Source: Spirochaetia bacterium (GTDB lineage Bacteria; Spirochaetota; Spirochaetia; DAHUYW01). Taken from it: a DNA stretch of 60,994 nt. How positions within the stretch are numbered: the first letter of the stretch is position 1; each line of letters opens with the position of its first letter. Both the position numbers and the translations under genes were made by a program. The DNA is taken from assembly GCA_030041455.1 (NCBI GenBank), contig JASHNV010000159.1, forward strand, positions 1 through 60,994. Direction: 5' to 3'. The notes below the pieces were generated by a model. The model saw only the letters and a list, made by a program, of their open reading frames with translations, made no database searches and was not told where the DNA came from. Shown here one piece after another: positions 1-8,030 of the stretch.

Positions 1-973
1 CTTCGACCAAAATGTCAAGAAAAAGCGAAATTTTGTAGCTTTTACCTCGCTGGACTATGACGTTCTTGGTAAGGGTATAGTTCCCGACCCGAAAGACGAT
101 CGTGTGCTCCCCTTCGGACACGTCGACGGGAAGGAGCGGGACGAGGCCGATCCCGGTCCCGTCGAGCTCCACCTCGGTGCCGCGCGGCGCCTCGAAAATG
201 AGCCGCGAGACCGGGCGAACGAGCGCGATGTCGATCGATGTCGTTCCCCCCTGGTCGATCCCGAAGGTTTGGAACTCCTCGCGATAGGAGTCGGAATCGA
301 CGCGGAGATGGTGGATCCCCGAGGAAAGCACGAGGCCGCCGTCCTCGAGCGGATAGGGCGTCGGCTGGTCGTCGATCGAAAGGCTGAAGGGCATGCTGGG
401 CGGCTTGCCGCCGGCCTCGATCGTCAGTCGCAAGAGACCGCGGTCCTGAAAAATCGGCGTCGCGGAGACGGTGAACCGGATCGAGGTCGCCGACCCCGGA
501 AGAGCCTTCGTGAGGGGAGCGACCGACAGGAGCAGCGGGAACTCGTCGACGCGCACGGGCGCCTGAAGCACCGTCGCGTCCGCCGACGGCTCGATCGAGT
601 CCGCGACGATCGGGATGTCCACGAAGGCCCGCGTGGCGGCCGAAAGCACCGCGAAGCCCTCGGGGGTGGCCTCGTAGGCGCTCGAGGCGGCGGACGGCTG
701 CGGGGCAACGCTCTTGTAGACGAACAGCGCGAGGAGATCGCGGTAGCGCCGCGCCTGGGGCGGAATGTCGACCCGAATCTCGACGCCGTTCAGGAACCGA
801 CTGTTCTCGCCGAGGCCGAGCGCGACGAGGTCGCCGATTCCCACCGCGGCGCGATCCGGTTTCGCGCCGACGGCGAGCTGCTCCGCGACCGGTCCGCGGA
901 TGTTCTCGGCGTTGAGGAGTCTCGGGGCGAGGAGCAGCGAGGCAACCACGAGCGTGACCGTCGATCTCGTCAT
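1..973 (-). CDS. PEGA-domain secreted protein (3' end cut by window edge)
   Basis: The frame is open from an ATG at 973 to the window edge (324 complete codons, no stop). It starts with a cleavable-looking signal peptide (residues 1-22, MTRSTVTLVVASLLLAPRLL then N-A-E), so the product is probably periplasmic or surface-exposed. The last 70 visible residues (from about VSRLIFEAPRGTEVELDG) match the PEGA pattern: a small beta repeat with G-x-x-L-x-P, then a GEHT turn. PEGA repeats are carbohydrate- or surface-associated modules. The middle section is not recognised. The ATG overlaps the stop of the upstream M23 peptidase gene (ATGA), so the two are translationally coupled at the end of the mla operon. 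Two long overlapping ORFs in other frames here are high-GC shadows: they lack signal peptides and domain matches. Confidence 0.8.
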   Translation of the reverse strand, partial: MTRSTVTLVVASLLLAPRLLNAENIRGPVAEQLAVGAKPDRAAVGIGDLVALGLGENSRFLNGVEIRVDIPPQARRYRDLLALFVYKSVAPQPSAASSAYEATPEGFAVLSAATRAFVDIPIVADSIEPSADATVLQAPVRVDEFPLLLSVAPLTKALPGSATSIRFTVSATPIFQDRGLLRLTIEAGGKPPSMPFSLSIDDQPTPYPLEDGGLVLSSGIHHLRVDSDSYREEFQTFGIDQGGTTSIDIALVRPVSRLIFEAPRGTEVELDGTGIGLVPLLPVDVSEGEHTIVFRVGNYTLTKNVIVQRGKSYKISLFLDILVE

Positions 974-1887
974 TGATCACCCATCGGCAGGAGAGGGGCC
1001 GGATCCTCGGTCCGTCCCAGGTGCCGAATCTCGAAGTGGAGATGAGGTCCCGTGGAGAGCCCGGTGCTTCCGACCTTCCCGATGATCATACCGGAAGGAA
1101 CGTAATCGTTCAACCGGACGCTCACCGAGCTCAGGTGGCCGTAGAGCGTCTGGTAGCCGTCGTCGTGCTTGAGGAGCACGAAATTCCCGTACGTCCGGTT
1201 TCTTCCGACGTACTGCACGACGCCGTCCCTGGCGGCGTAGACGTCGGTCCCCCACGGGGCGGCGAGGTCGATTCCCGAGTGGAAGGAAAGCCTGCCGGTA
1301 AACGGATCGATCCGCATTCCGTACTCTGAGGTCACGACGGCGTGGGGGAGGGGAAAGCGAAAGAGGATTCCGAGAAAAAAGGCGCGCTCAATCGGCTGGA
1401 ACTGCGCGCCGGGGACGAAGTAGTATCTCGTGAGGCCGCTCGATTCGTACAGGCTCACGTCGACGCCCGTTGCCGGCGACTTTTCCCTCCATGCGGCCAT
1501 CAAATAATCGAGCTCGGTCCTCGGCGCGCGCGGGATGAACAGTCCCGGACAGTTCGGAATGAGGAGCCGCGTGCCGACGTGAAAATCGCGGGGACGCTCG
1601 ATATCGTTCGCGGTGGCGATCGCCTCGTAGGGGACGTTCACCTGCGCGGCGACCGAGTACAGGCTGTCGCCCTTGCGGGTACGGTAGACGTAGATTCCGA
1701 GCGCCGGGGCCGGCCGGCCGTTCAGGACGTCCTCGTAGTAGGCCGCGACGTCGCCTTCAAGCTGGCCGTAGACGACGTCGTCGTTCGTGAGCTCCGAGAT
1801 CCGAGGGTAATGATTGTCGGCGAAAAGGGGCGCGCTCGCCTCGATGGCGATCGCGGCCGCGAGGAGGAAGCGGGCCGCCTTACGCAC
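970..1887 (-). CDS. LysM-M23 murein endopeptidase (LytM/NlpD-like)
   Basis: Secreted cell-wall hydrolase or hydrolase activator, 305 residues. It has a signal peptide (1-23, ending LFA-D), a LysM peptidoglycan-binding domain at about 65-112 (YRTRKGDSLYSVA ... LLIPN) and a C-terminal M23/LytM domain at about 185-300. The zinc ligands are all present: H203-x3-D207 (FHSGIDLAAPWG), H251 (YGHL) and H284 (PHLHFE). It is therefore predicted to be an active peptidoglycan endopeptidase, not a degenerate EnvC/NlpD-type activator. Its start overlaps the upstream membrane-protein gene by 8 nt and its stop overlaps the next start, so it belongs to the mla operon. This links envelope lipid transport with murein remodelling (inference). 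Confidence 0.93.
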   Translation of the reverse strand: MRKAARFLLAAAIAIEASAPLFADNHYPRISELTNDDVVYGQLEGDVAAYYEDVLNGRPAPALGIYVYRTRKGDSLYSVAAQVNVPYEAIATANDIERPRDFHVGTRLLIPNCPGLFIPRAPRTELDYLMAAWREKSPATGVDVSLYESSGLTRYYFVPGAQFQPIERAFFLGILFRFPLPHAVVTSEYGMRIDPFTGRLSFHSGIDLAAPWGTDVYAARDGVVQYVGRNRTYGNFVLLKHDDGYQTLYGHLSSVSVRLNDYVPSGMIIGKVGSTGLSTGPHLHFEIRHLGRTEDPAPLLPMGDQ

Positions 1888-2332
1888 TTCCGTTCGTCGA
1901 TGACCTTCGGGTCACGTAGAGCCGATATCCGAGCGCGACGACGTAGAGAACCGAGAGCGGCACCGCGGCTCCGAGAAACCCGATGAAATAGAGGACGAGG
2001 ATCAGGTAGAGCGCGACGATCGCGACGACCAGGGTGAGCGCGCGGCCCGCCGCGCGCCGAGCGGCGGCTCTGCGGATTTCGCGGGGCCGCCGGGACCTTT
2101 CGACGATCCTCCGGACGGCGAGATAGGCGAGCCCGCCCGCGACGAGGCCGAGCGCGCACCAGGTGTACGCGCCGCGGAAGTGGGTCGACAGGTACCAGAG
2201 CGGAAGGACAATCGCGACGCCCGCCGCGAGCGCGAGCGCGGCCAGCGCGAGCGCCCAGAGAAGGCCGCGCAGGCTTCGAAGGTAGCCGCGCCCGATCTCG
2301 CGGAGGCTCTCGCCCGCCTTCCGGCCGCTCAT
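1880..2332 (-). CDS. Small integral membrane protein, unknown function
   Basis: 150 residues, very rich in Ala, Leu, Arg and Val. Four hydrophobic stretches are visible: about 22-47, 58-76, 95-117 and 119-138. Basic loops (ERSRRPREIRRAAARR) lie between the second and third. The C-terminal tail is short and polar. I do not recognise a family. It overlaps its neighbours on both sides: 4 nt with the TPR lipoprotein stop and 8 nt with the M23 start. It is therefore a genuine operon member, sandwiched between a lipoprotein and a murein hydrolase, and is probably an inner-membrane accessory of that envelope module (inference). Confidence 0.75.
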   Translation of the reverse strand: MSGRKAGESLREIGRGYLRSLRGLLWALALAALALAAGVAIVLPLWYLSTHFRGAYTWCALGLVAGGLAYLAVRRIVERSRRPREIRRAAARRAAGRALTLVVAIVALYLILVLYFIGFLGAAVPLSVLYVVALGYRLYVTRRSSTNGSA

Positions 2333-3264
2333 TGGGCCGCTCCGAGCGTCTTCAAGGCCGCCCCGTACGCCGCGGCGTCCTGGGTTCGGCCGAGCGCGCT
2401 CGCGATCCGCTGGAGGCGTCCGAGCAGATCCTTCACCTCCGCGACGAAGCCGAGGCTCCGATACACTTCAAGCGACGCCTGGTAATCATCGTAGGCATCG
2501 GAGAGCGCGCTCGAGCGCTCGGCGATCGCGCCGAGCGCGAGAAAGTCTGAGGCGATCCCCGGGCTGTTCTCCATTTTCTGGTCGTTCGAGAGCGCGAGGG
2601 CGGCCTCGTCCTTCGCCTGCCCGAGCTCCCCCTGCTTCGCATAGACCGACGCGATCATGTAGTAGTCGGCGGCGCACTGCGCGTAGGCCTTCAAGGTCGT
2701 GTGAATCGCGAGCGCCTTGCCGAGGTTGTCGAGCGCCTCGGGGTAGCTCCCGAGCGCCTTGTCGGCGGAGCCGAGATTGTGAAGCAGCCGCGCCTCGATC
2801 GCCGACTGGTCGTCCTTGATCTGGGGGAGCGCTTCGAGGAAGCGGCTCTTTGCCTCCTCAGGCTTCCCCTCCTTCAACAGGAGCTCGCCGAGATCGTTCA
2901 CCGACTCGGCGAGGAGCTCGGGATCCTTGAGCTTCTCGGCGAGATCGTAGGCGCGTTGGAAGTCGATGCTCGCCTGGTCGTTCCGCCCGGCGGCGAGGTA
3001 GACCTTGCCGAGGGAGTCGTAGGAGGTCACGATGCCGGGCACGTAGTAGACCGAAAGGTCGTCGTCGAGCGCCATGGCGAACAGGCGCTGCGCCTGCGGG
3101 TAGTTTCCCTGGTCGAAATAGGCGTTGCCGGATTGCGCAAGCTCGGCCGCCTCGTTCTTGACGGTGTCCACCTCGTCGACCGGTTTGGGAGCGCTCGAGC
3201 AGCTCAGGACCCCGAGGAGGAGGCAGCAGGCGACGAGCGCCGCGCCGGATCGGGCGATCCGCAT
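2329..3264 (-). CDS. TPR-repeat lipoprotein
   Basis: 311 residues. A type II signal peptide ends in a lipobox (LLGVLS-C22), so the mature protein is lipid-anchored. The rest is a series of tetratricopeptide-like helical repeats (AQSGNAYFDQGNYPQAQRLF; LGKVYLAAGRNDQASIDFQR; LNDLGELLLKEGKPEEAKSRF and further copies to about residue 300), with typical spacing of 34-40 residues. TPR arrays are protein-binding scaffolds. The start codon at 3264 shares its last base with the end of the MCE gene, so it is coupled to mlaD. A role as a periplasmic scaffold for the MCE/Mla complex or for the murein hydrolase downstream is plausible but inferred from context only. Confidence 0.88.
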   Translation of the reverse strand: MRIARSGAALVACCLLLGVLSCSSAPKPVDEVDTVKNEAAELAQSGNAYFDQGNYPQAQRLFAMALDDDLSVYYVPGIVTSYDSLGKVYLAAGRNDQASIDFQRAYDLAEKLKDPELLAESVNDLGELLLKEGKPEEAKSRFLEALPQIKDDQSAIEARLLHNLGSADKALGSYPEALDNLGKALAIHTTLKAYAQCAADYYMIASVYAKQGELGQAKDEAALALSNDQKMENSPGIASDFLALGAIAERSSALSDAYDDYQASLEVYRSLGFVAEVKDLLGRLQRIASALGRTQDAAAYGAALKTLGAAQ

Positions 3265-4277
3265 CAGAAGCCTCCGTCCCGGTAACCGGCGCTCGTCCCG
3301 GGCTGCTCGATGCGAGGTTGGATCCCTCCGCGGATGAGGGGATTGTTGCGGATGCCTTCGAGAACCTCCTTCCCCTGCGAGAGGGTCTCGCGGCCCTCGT
3401 CGAGGATCCCGGTGATCTCAGGCTGCGAGGAGTTGAGGTAGGTGACGAAGTCGCTCAGCTGCTTGATCGTCGCGTCGAGGTTCGCGAGGGTATCGTCGAT
3501 GTGGTCGTACAGCGCGTCGTTGTCGTTCAGGATCTTTTCCATCGAGCCCTGCGGCTGGAGCATACCCTGCACGGGGCCGTTCGGAGAGTTGGCGGCCGCC
3601 GCGAGGCGATCCGTGATGCTCTGAAGATCGACGAGGACCTTGTTGATCTGCGCGGTCATGTCGGAGGCGTTTCGGATCAGCGAGCCGGTCGGGTTGTCGG
3701 CGGCGCCGCTCAGGCCGCCGTTCAGGGTATCGACGAGCTGGTGCACCGACACGAGCGTCGCGTTCACGTTCTTCAGGATGGGGTCGACCTCCCCGACGAT
3801 TCTCGTGACCGCGTCGCTGTTCGGCGGAATATCCACGAGGCCCGCCTGCACGAGCCGCCGTCCCTCGGCCGAGTTCAACGAGGGAATGAAGGAGCTCTCG
3901 GCAAGCGGGGGGCCGAGGTCCTTGCCGGGATGAAAGACGAGACCGCCTCCGATGCCGAGCGGACTGGAGACGAGCTCGAGCACCGAGTTCCTGCGAATCT
4001 TGTCGATGTACGTGTCGTAGACGCTGAAATCGATGTCGACCAGGTCGTTCTCGTCGAGGCTAATGCGATCGACGGCGCCTATCTGGAAGCCCTTGAACTT
4101 GATCGGCATTCCGACGCTCAGGCCGTCGCCGGAGGGAAACCGGCTCGTGAAGTGGTAGTCCTTCGCGAACCAGCGCTGGTTGATCCCGATGAGGATGAGC
4201 ACGAGCGCGAGGAACGCCACCGCGACGAGCACGAATACGCCGACGATCTGCTCGGCGAACCGGATTTTGAACTTCAT
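3264..4277 (-). CDS. mlaD: MCE-family lipid-transport substrate-binding protein (MlaD-like)
   Basis: 337 residues. An N-terminal membrane anchor (about 10-31) is followed by one MCE domain (about 40-118; the FPSGDGLSVGMPIKFKGFQIG core is the MCE signature) and a long helical, Asn/Asp-rich tail (about 150-320) predicted to extend into the periplasm. MCE proteins form hexameric rings that carry phospholipids between membranes with an MlaE permease and MlaF ATPase, which are encoded just upstream. The tail is longer than that of E. coli MlaD (183 aa) and closer to single-MCE proteins with helical extensions (LetB/PqiB-like tunnels). There is a 73-bp gap after the mlaF stop with no convincing promoter, so I treat it as the same operon. 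Confidence 0.93.
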   Translation of the reverse strand: MKFKIRFAEQIVGVFVLVAVAFLALVLILIGINQRWFAKDYHFTSRFPSGDGLSVGMPIKFKGFQIGAVDRISLDENDLVDIDFSVYDTYIDKIRRNSVLELVSSPLGIGGGLVFHPGKDLGPPLAESSFIPSLNSAEGRRLVQAGLVDIPPNSDAVTRIVGEVDPILKNVNATLVSVHQLVDTLNGGLSGAADNPTGSLIRNASDMTAQINKVLVDLQSITDRLAAAANSPNGPVQGMLQPQGSMEKILNDNDALYDHIDDTLANLDATIKQLSDFVTYLNSSQPEITGILDEGRETLSQGKEVLEGIRNNPLIRGGIQPRIEQPGTSAGYRDGGF

Positions 4278-4350
4278 TTGCCGAAACCACCCCTCACCGC
4301 GGACTGCCTATCTTGCTCCATCTGATCTTTTGGTGTAAAGGGCCCCGCGC

Positions 4351-5151
4351 TCACAGGTGCGTGCCCTCGTCGAGGAGGTCGAGAATGTTTCCGTCGAAGG
4401 TGGACGCCTCGCTCAGCACGCGCGAGAGGAGCGAGATCACCTCGGCGTTCGTCGAGCGGACGACCTGAGCGAACGGGCCGCTTTCGAGCACCCGGCCGTT
4501 GTCGAGAACGACGAGGTTGTCGGCGAGCTGGGAGGTGAGGACCGGATCGTGGGTGACGATGACGATCGTCCGGCCTTCCCGCTTTTGATCGCGGATCATC
4601 TCGATCATCCGCTCCGCGGTGGGATGGTCGATCTCGCTGAGCGGCTCGTCCATGAAGACCAGGGACGGGTGGAGGGCGATGGCGCGCAGGAAGGAGACGA
4701 TCTTCCGCTCGCCCGCGGACGCTTCGGCCGGCCTGCGGCTCAGGCTCTCGCGGTAGCCGACGAGCTTGACGAGGCTCTCGACCCGCGCGCGGACCTCCTG
4801 CTCTCCCATCAGCGGATCATGGAACGTGAGCGCGAGGCTGATGTTTTGGTACATGCTGTTGTTCGACCAGAGCGCCGAGTCCTGGAAGACGAAGCCGGTC
4901 TCCCGGCGGAAGAGAATGTTCTCGCGCTCGCCGAGGGCGTGGAGGTTCCTTCCTTTGTAGATCACCCGGCCGCTGTCGGGGATGACGAGCCCCGCCGCGA
5001 CCTTCAGCAGCGTGGTCTTTCCGCACCCCGAAGGCCCGAGAATGACGGTGGTCTTTCCGGAGGGGAGGTTGATCGTGACGTCGTCGAGGATCGGCGCCGC
5101 GGAGCGCTTGAAGGTGACCTGCTGAAGCTCTATCGCGCTTTGCTGTTCCAT
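4351..5151 (-). CDS. mlaF: ABC transporter ATP-binding protein (MlaF-like)
   Basis: 266 residues from the ATG at 5151. Walker A is GPSGCGKTT (about residues 39-47), the Q-loop is FVFQDSALW, Walker B is LVFMDEP, and the switch His is VTHD. The signature motif is non-canonical (ASAGERK in place of LSGGQ), as often seen in MCE-linked ATPases. It powers the MlaE permease and MCE ring. It begins 5 nt after the permease stop. The open frame continues far upstream without a stop, through the permease gene and into the PHP gene, but that extension is a shadow in GC-rich DNA: the ABC homology begins exactly at MEQQSAIELQ. Confidence 0.95.
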   Translation of the reverse strand: MEQQSAIELQQVTFKRSAAPILDDVTINLPSGKTTVILGPSGCGKTTLLKVAAGLVIPDSGRVIYKGRNLHALGERENILFRRETGFVFQDSALWSNNSMYQNISLALTFHDPLMGEQEVRARVESLVKLVGYRESLSRRPAEASAGERKIVSFLRAIALHPSLVFMDEPLSEIDHPTAERMIEMIRDQKREGRTIVIVTHDPVLTSQLADNLVVLDNGRVLESGPFAQVVRSTNAEVISLLSRVLSEASTFDGNILDLLDEGTHL

Positions 5152-5156
5152 GCCGC

Positions 5157-5936
5157 CTACCGCATATAGTAGATCAACGTGATGACCGCGTCGGCGACGA
5201 TGCAGAGCATGAAGCTCTGCCCGACGGCCTTGATCACGACTTGCGGGATTTCGGTCGACGCCGATTCGACCCGAAAGCCGTTGAAGGTCGAGACGGCGGA
5301 GACGATGACGCCGAACACGAGGCTCTTCACGAGGCTCGAGAGGATGTCCGCCGTCTGCAGGCTCGAAAGAAGTCCTCGAAAGTACTCCGCGAAGGGAACG
5401 GGCTTGATGAGCTGGACCACGAAGTAGGATCCCACCAAGCCGAAAACGTTGAAGTACAGATTGAGAATCAGGAGCGACGCGGTGACGCCGAGGAAGCGCG
5501 GGGCGACGAGGTAGGAGATGGGGTTGATCCCGACCGCGACATAGGCCTCGATCTCGTGGGAGACCACCATGCTTCCGAGCTCCGTCGCGATCGCGGTACC
5601 GGAGCGGGCGATGATGATGAACGCCGTGAGAATCGGGCCGAGCTCGCGCGTGATGACGGTAATGAGGATCGTGTAGATGAGCTGTCCCTGGCCGATCTGC
5701 GGCAGGAGCGACATGCCCTGAATGATGATGACGACCCCGAGCGCGAGGCCGAGGACCGCGACGACGCTGAGCGCTTCCACGCCGGTGAAGAGAATCTGCA
5801 TGGTGAGCACGCGGTACCCGACCTGACGGTGGCGGACGAAAAGGAACGACTCCCTCAGGACCTCGTAGAGGAAGCCGGCGGCGTAGAGGAGACCTCTGAT
5901 CCGCTGAATAACCCGTCGCCCGAGAAGAGCCACCAT
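5157..5936 (-). CDS. mlaE: MlaE-family ABC transporter permease
   Basis: 259 residues, the normal length for MlaE (about 260). An N-terminal amphipathic segment is followed by five or so membrane helices and the family hallmark RELGPILTAFIIIARSGTAI (residues about 95-114). It is the membrane part of the MCE lipid transporter with mlaF and mlaD downstream. It is the first gene of a roughly 6-kb minus-strand operon. A sigma-70-like promoter (TTGACC-N17-TATCAT, 5988-5960) lies just upstream, with a perfect palindrome covering the -10 box (separate entry). The predicted leader is only about 17 nt. Confidence 0.96.
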   Translation of the reverse strand: MVALLGRRVIQRIRGLLYAAGFLYEVLRESFLFVRHRQVGYRVLTMQILFTGVEALSVVAVLGLALGVVIIIQGMSLLPQIGQGQLIYTILITVITRELGPILTAFIIIARSGTAIATELGSMVVSHEIEAYVAVGINPISYLVAPRFLGVTASLLILNLYFNVFGLVGSYFVVQLIKPVPFAEYFRGLLSSLQTADILSSLVKSLVFGVIVSAVSTFNGFRVESASTEIPQVVIKAVGQSFMLCIVADAVITLIYYMR

Positions 5937-5951
5937 CCTGGTCGTCGCTCC

Positions 5952-5974
5952 CGATTCGGATGATATCCGAATCG
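5952..5974. promoter_or_regulatory. Perfect 10-3-10 palindrome over the mla -10 box (candidate operator)
   Basis: The arms CGATTCGGAT and ATCCGAATCG are exact reverse complements separated by GAT. The element overlaps the -10 hexamer of the only visible mla promoter, where a bound dimer would block RNA polymerase. The regulator is unknown and no candidate gene is adjacent. Confidence 0.65.
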
Positions 5975-5988
5975 CTGGGAATGGTCAA
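5960..5988 (-). promoter_or_regulatory. Sigma-70 promoter of the mla operon
   Basis: Reading the minus strand, TTGACC (5988-5983), a 17-nt spacer, and TATCAT (5965-5960). The predicted start is near 5953, about 17 nt before the mlaE ATG at 5936. The -10 box is embedded in the palindrome 5952-5974. Confidence 0.7.
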
Positions 5989-5996
5989 AGCAAGCG

Positions 5997-6827
5997 CTAC
6001 CGTCCGTCGAAGGCCGCAAGGTACTCGTCGCCGATCGGTCGGCCGTCGGCTCCGCGGCCGAGGTGGCGATCCGGCCGGTAGTCGCCGTGGAAGTCCGAGC
6101 CCGCCGTGACGAAGAGACCGAGCTCCGCGGCGAGGCGCGCGAGGGCGTCGGCCGTCTCGCGAGGCGCGTTCGAGTGGAAGGCCTCGACCCCTTCCATGCC
6201 GAGCTTCTTCCACTCGGACAGGAGCTCCCGAAGCTCGCCCATGCCGACGCGGAGCGTGAGGGGATGCGCGACGACGGCGCGGCCTCCCGCGAGCCGGATC
6301 AGATCCACGGCGTCGCCGACCGGGAGGTTCTCCCGCCTCGCGTAAAACCGCTTCCCGCTCGCGAGGTAACGGTCGAAGGCTTCCTGAATCGACTTCACGA
6401 GGCCTTGGCGGCGGAGGAACTCGGCGAAGTGGGGGCGGCCGACCACGGTGCCGACCGCTATCTTCTCGACGTCCTCGATCGTGACCGGGATGCCCGCCCG
6501 CTTCATTTTCTCGACGATCTTGAAATTCCGCTCGGTTCGCCTGTTTCGCAGGAGCACGAGCCGCTCTTCGACCGCCCCGTGCCAATCGCGGAGCCCCAAG
6601 CCGAGGACGTGCAGCCTGCCCGGGGAGAAGTCGGCCTCGATCTCGACGCCCGCGAGAAATCGGACGCCGTAGAGCGCGGCGGCGGCCTTCGCTTCGTCGA
6701 TGCCCGCGACGGTGTCGTGGTCGGTGAGCGCGAGCGCCGAGACCCCTCCGGCGGCGGCGAGGGCGACGAGGTCCCGGGGCGCGAGGGTGCCGTCGGAGCA
6801 CCGTGAGTGGGTGTGGAGATCGATCAT
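5997..6827 (-). CDS. PHP-domain phosphoesterase (TrpH/YciV-like)
   Basis: 276 residues. It carries the PHP metal-binding motifs: HTHSRCSDGT (start of the domain), LTDHDT, a central HFAEFL segment, VVAHPL and a C-terminal GSDFHGDYR. This is the RNase AM/TrpH subfamily, which hydrolyses 3',5'-nucleoside bisphosphates or trims short RNA 5' ends in other bacteria. The activity here is inferred from the family. I chose the ATG at 6827 rather than the GTG at 6845 because the homology starts at MIDLHTH and because a promoter (6864-6835) places the transcription start essentially on this ATG, which has no Shine-Dalgarno sequence: a likely leaderless mRNA. Confidence 0.93.
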   Translation of the reverse strand: MIDLHTHSRCSDGTLAPRDLVALAAAGGVSALALTDHDTVAGIDEAKAAAALYGVRFLAGVEIEADFSPGRLHVLGLGLRDWHGAVEERLVLLRNRRTERNFKIVEKMKRAGIPVTIEDVEKIAVGTVVGRPHFAEFLRRQGLVKSIQEAFDRYLASGKRFYARRENLPVGDAVDLIRLAGGRAVVAHPLTLRVGMGELRELLSEWKKLGMEGVEAFHSNAPRETADALARLAAELGLFVTAGSDFHGDYRPDRHLGRGADGRPIGDEYLAAFDGR

Positions 6828-6834
6828 GGGGGAG

Positions 6835-6864
6835 AGTAGAGACACGGAAGGATGGAGTGGTCAA
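6835..6864 (-). promoter_or_regulatory. Promoter of the PHP phosphoesterase gene (leaderless geometry)
   Basis: Minus strand: TTGACC (6864-6859), an 18-nt spacer, TCTACT (6840-6835). Seven bases separate the -10 box from the ATG at 6827, so transcription would begin at or next to the A of the start codon. Confidence 0.55.
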
Positions 6865-6957
6865 CGCCCCGAGGAGGGAAGTTTTCTGTACGCTTTTTTG
6901 TCCCCCACGCCGACATATAGAGGGGGTGGTGGCGCCGAGCGGCGTGTCTTGTTATAT

Positions 6958-6985
6958 TTATCATTCATGGTCCGCATGGTATGAT
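6958..6985 (+). promoter_or_regulatory. Weak candidate promoter for the cyclic-nucleotide-binding/TPR gene
   Basis: TTATCA (6958-6963), a 16-nt spacer and TATGAT (6980-6985), in a locally AT-rich stretch between divergent genes. The start would be about 6992, giving a leader of about 40 nt that contains AGGAG before the ATG at 7033. Confidence 0.4.
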
Positions 6986-7032
6986 GTCTGCTGTTCCGTG
7001 GTTCCGGAAGGTCGATATTCACAGGAGCGAAG

Positions 7033-8028
7033 ATGCCCAAGGCAGCGGCGTACAAGTCCAACTCGATCGTCTACTTCAAGGGCGACAACAACGACAAGGT
7101 CTTCCTGCTCAAATCCGGCAAGGTGAGCATGAAGTACAACGACATTGAGACCGGACAGGAGATGTACGACCTCATTCAGACCGGGGAGTTCTTCGGCGTC
7201 AAATCGGCGCTCGGCAAGTACCCGCGGGAGGAGACCGCCGTCGTGCTCCAGGACGCGAACATGATCGTTTTTACGGTCCCGGAGTTCGAGCAGGTCGTTC
7301 TCAACAACACCCGAATCATCATGAAGATGCTCAAGGTGTTCTCGAACCAGCTCCGCCGCATCCACAAGCAAGTTCAAGACGTGCTCTCGACCGACGAGCA
7401 GTCGGACAACTCGGAAGCCGGGCTGTTCGGCGTGGGCGAGTACTACCTCAAGTCCAAGCGCTACGCCCAGGCGCTCTACGCGTTCAGGCGCTACCTGACC
7501 TACTATCCCTCGGGCGCCTTCGCCCAGCAGGCGCTCCTCAACATCGGCGCGGCCGAGCGCTTCGTGAAAAGCGGCGGCGGTCAGCAGGCCGCGGCGGGGG
7601 CGAGCGCCGCCGCGCCCGCTCCCCGGCAGTCCGAGGAGGAGATGTCCGGGGCGGCGCAGCGCTTCTACAACGGCGTGAGCCTCTTTAGCCAGCAGAAATA
7701 CAACGACGCGCTCGCGGAGTTCAAGGCGATCATCACCGAAGGGCAGGACGCCGAGTACGTGGCGAAATCGCTGTTCGAGGTCGGCCGCTGCCTCTACGCG
7801 GTCGGCGAGCTCGACAAGTGCATCGGGCATTACACGACCATGATTCAGCGCTATCCCAAGCATCCCGACATCGTGGAGGCGCTTTTCTACGTCGGAAGCT
7901 GCTACGAGAAGAAGGGCGACGCGGGCAAGGCGATGGGCTTCTACAAAAAGATTCTCTCCATGGCGCCCGAGGATGCCCCGGTGAGCCGCAAGGCTCGAAA
8001 GGCGATCGGCGCTCTTGAAGGAAAATAG
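7033..8028 (+). CDS. Cyclic-nucleotide-binding domain / TPR fusion protein
   Basis: 331 residues, no signal peptide, so cytoplasmic. Residues about 5-110 form a cNMP-binding beta-roll (VFLLKSGKVSMKY ... GEFFGVKSALGKYPREETAVVLQ). The phosphate-binding cassette is recognisable, but the usual Arg-Ser/Thr-Ala (PRSA) is replaced by REET, so ligand binding is uncertain. Two TPR-like blocks follow (about 130-165 and 200-330; GVGEYYLKSKRYAQALYAFRRYL; YNGVSLFSQQKYNDALAEF), split by an Ala/Gly/Gln-rich linker at about 178-197. There is no DNA-binding domain. It is translated 2 nt ahead of a CRP-type regulator, so it may sense a nucleotide and act through protein contacts with that regulator (inference). 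The RBS is AGGAG, 6 nt before the ATG. Confidence 0.88.
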   Translation: MPKAAAYKSNSIVYFKGDNNDKVFLLKSGKVSMKYNDIETGQEMYDLIQTGEFFGVKSALGKYPREETAVVLQDANMIVFTVPEFEQVVLNNTRIIMKMLKVFSNQLRRIHKQVQDVLSTDEQSDNSEAGLFGVGEYYLKSKRYAQALYAFRRYLTYYPSGAFAQQALLNIGAAERFVKSGGGQQAAAGASAAAPAPRQSEEEMSGAAQRFYNGVSLFSQQKYNDALAEFKAIITEGQDAEYVAKSLFEVGRCLYAVGELDKCIGHYTTMIQRYPKHPDIVEALFYVGSCYEKKGDAGKAMGFYKKILSMAPEDAPVSRKARKAIGALEGK

Positions 8029-8030
8029 CA

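Noticed and set aside
42-980. Two long overlapping frames (minus 42-980 and plus 104-976) as genes
   Set aside because: Arg/Pro-rich, no signal or domain. The third frame (minus, ATG 973 to the edge) has a signal peptide and PEGA motif.
4351-6864. A single 837-residue minus-strand protein
   Set aside because: Only its last 266 residues are an ABC ATPase. The rest is the shadow of mlaE and the PHP gene.
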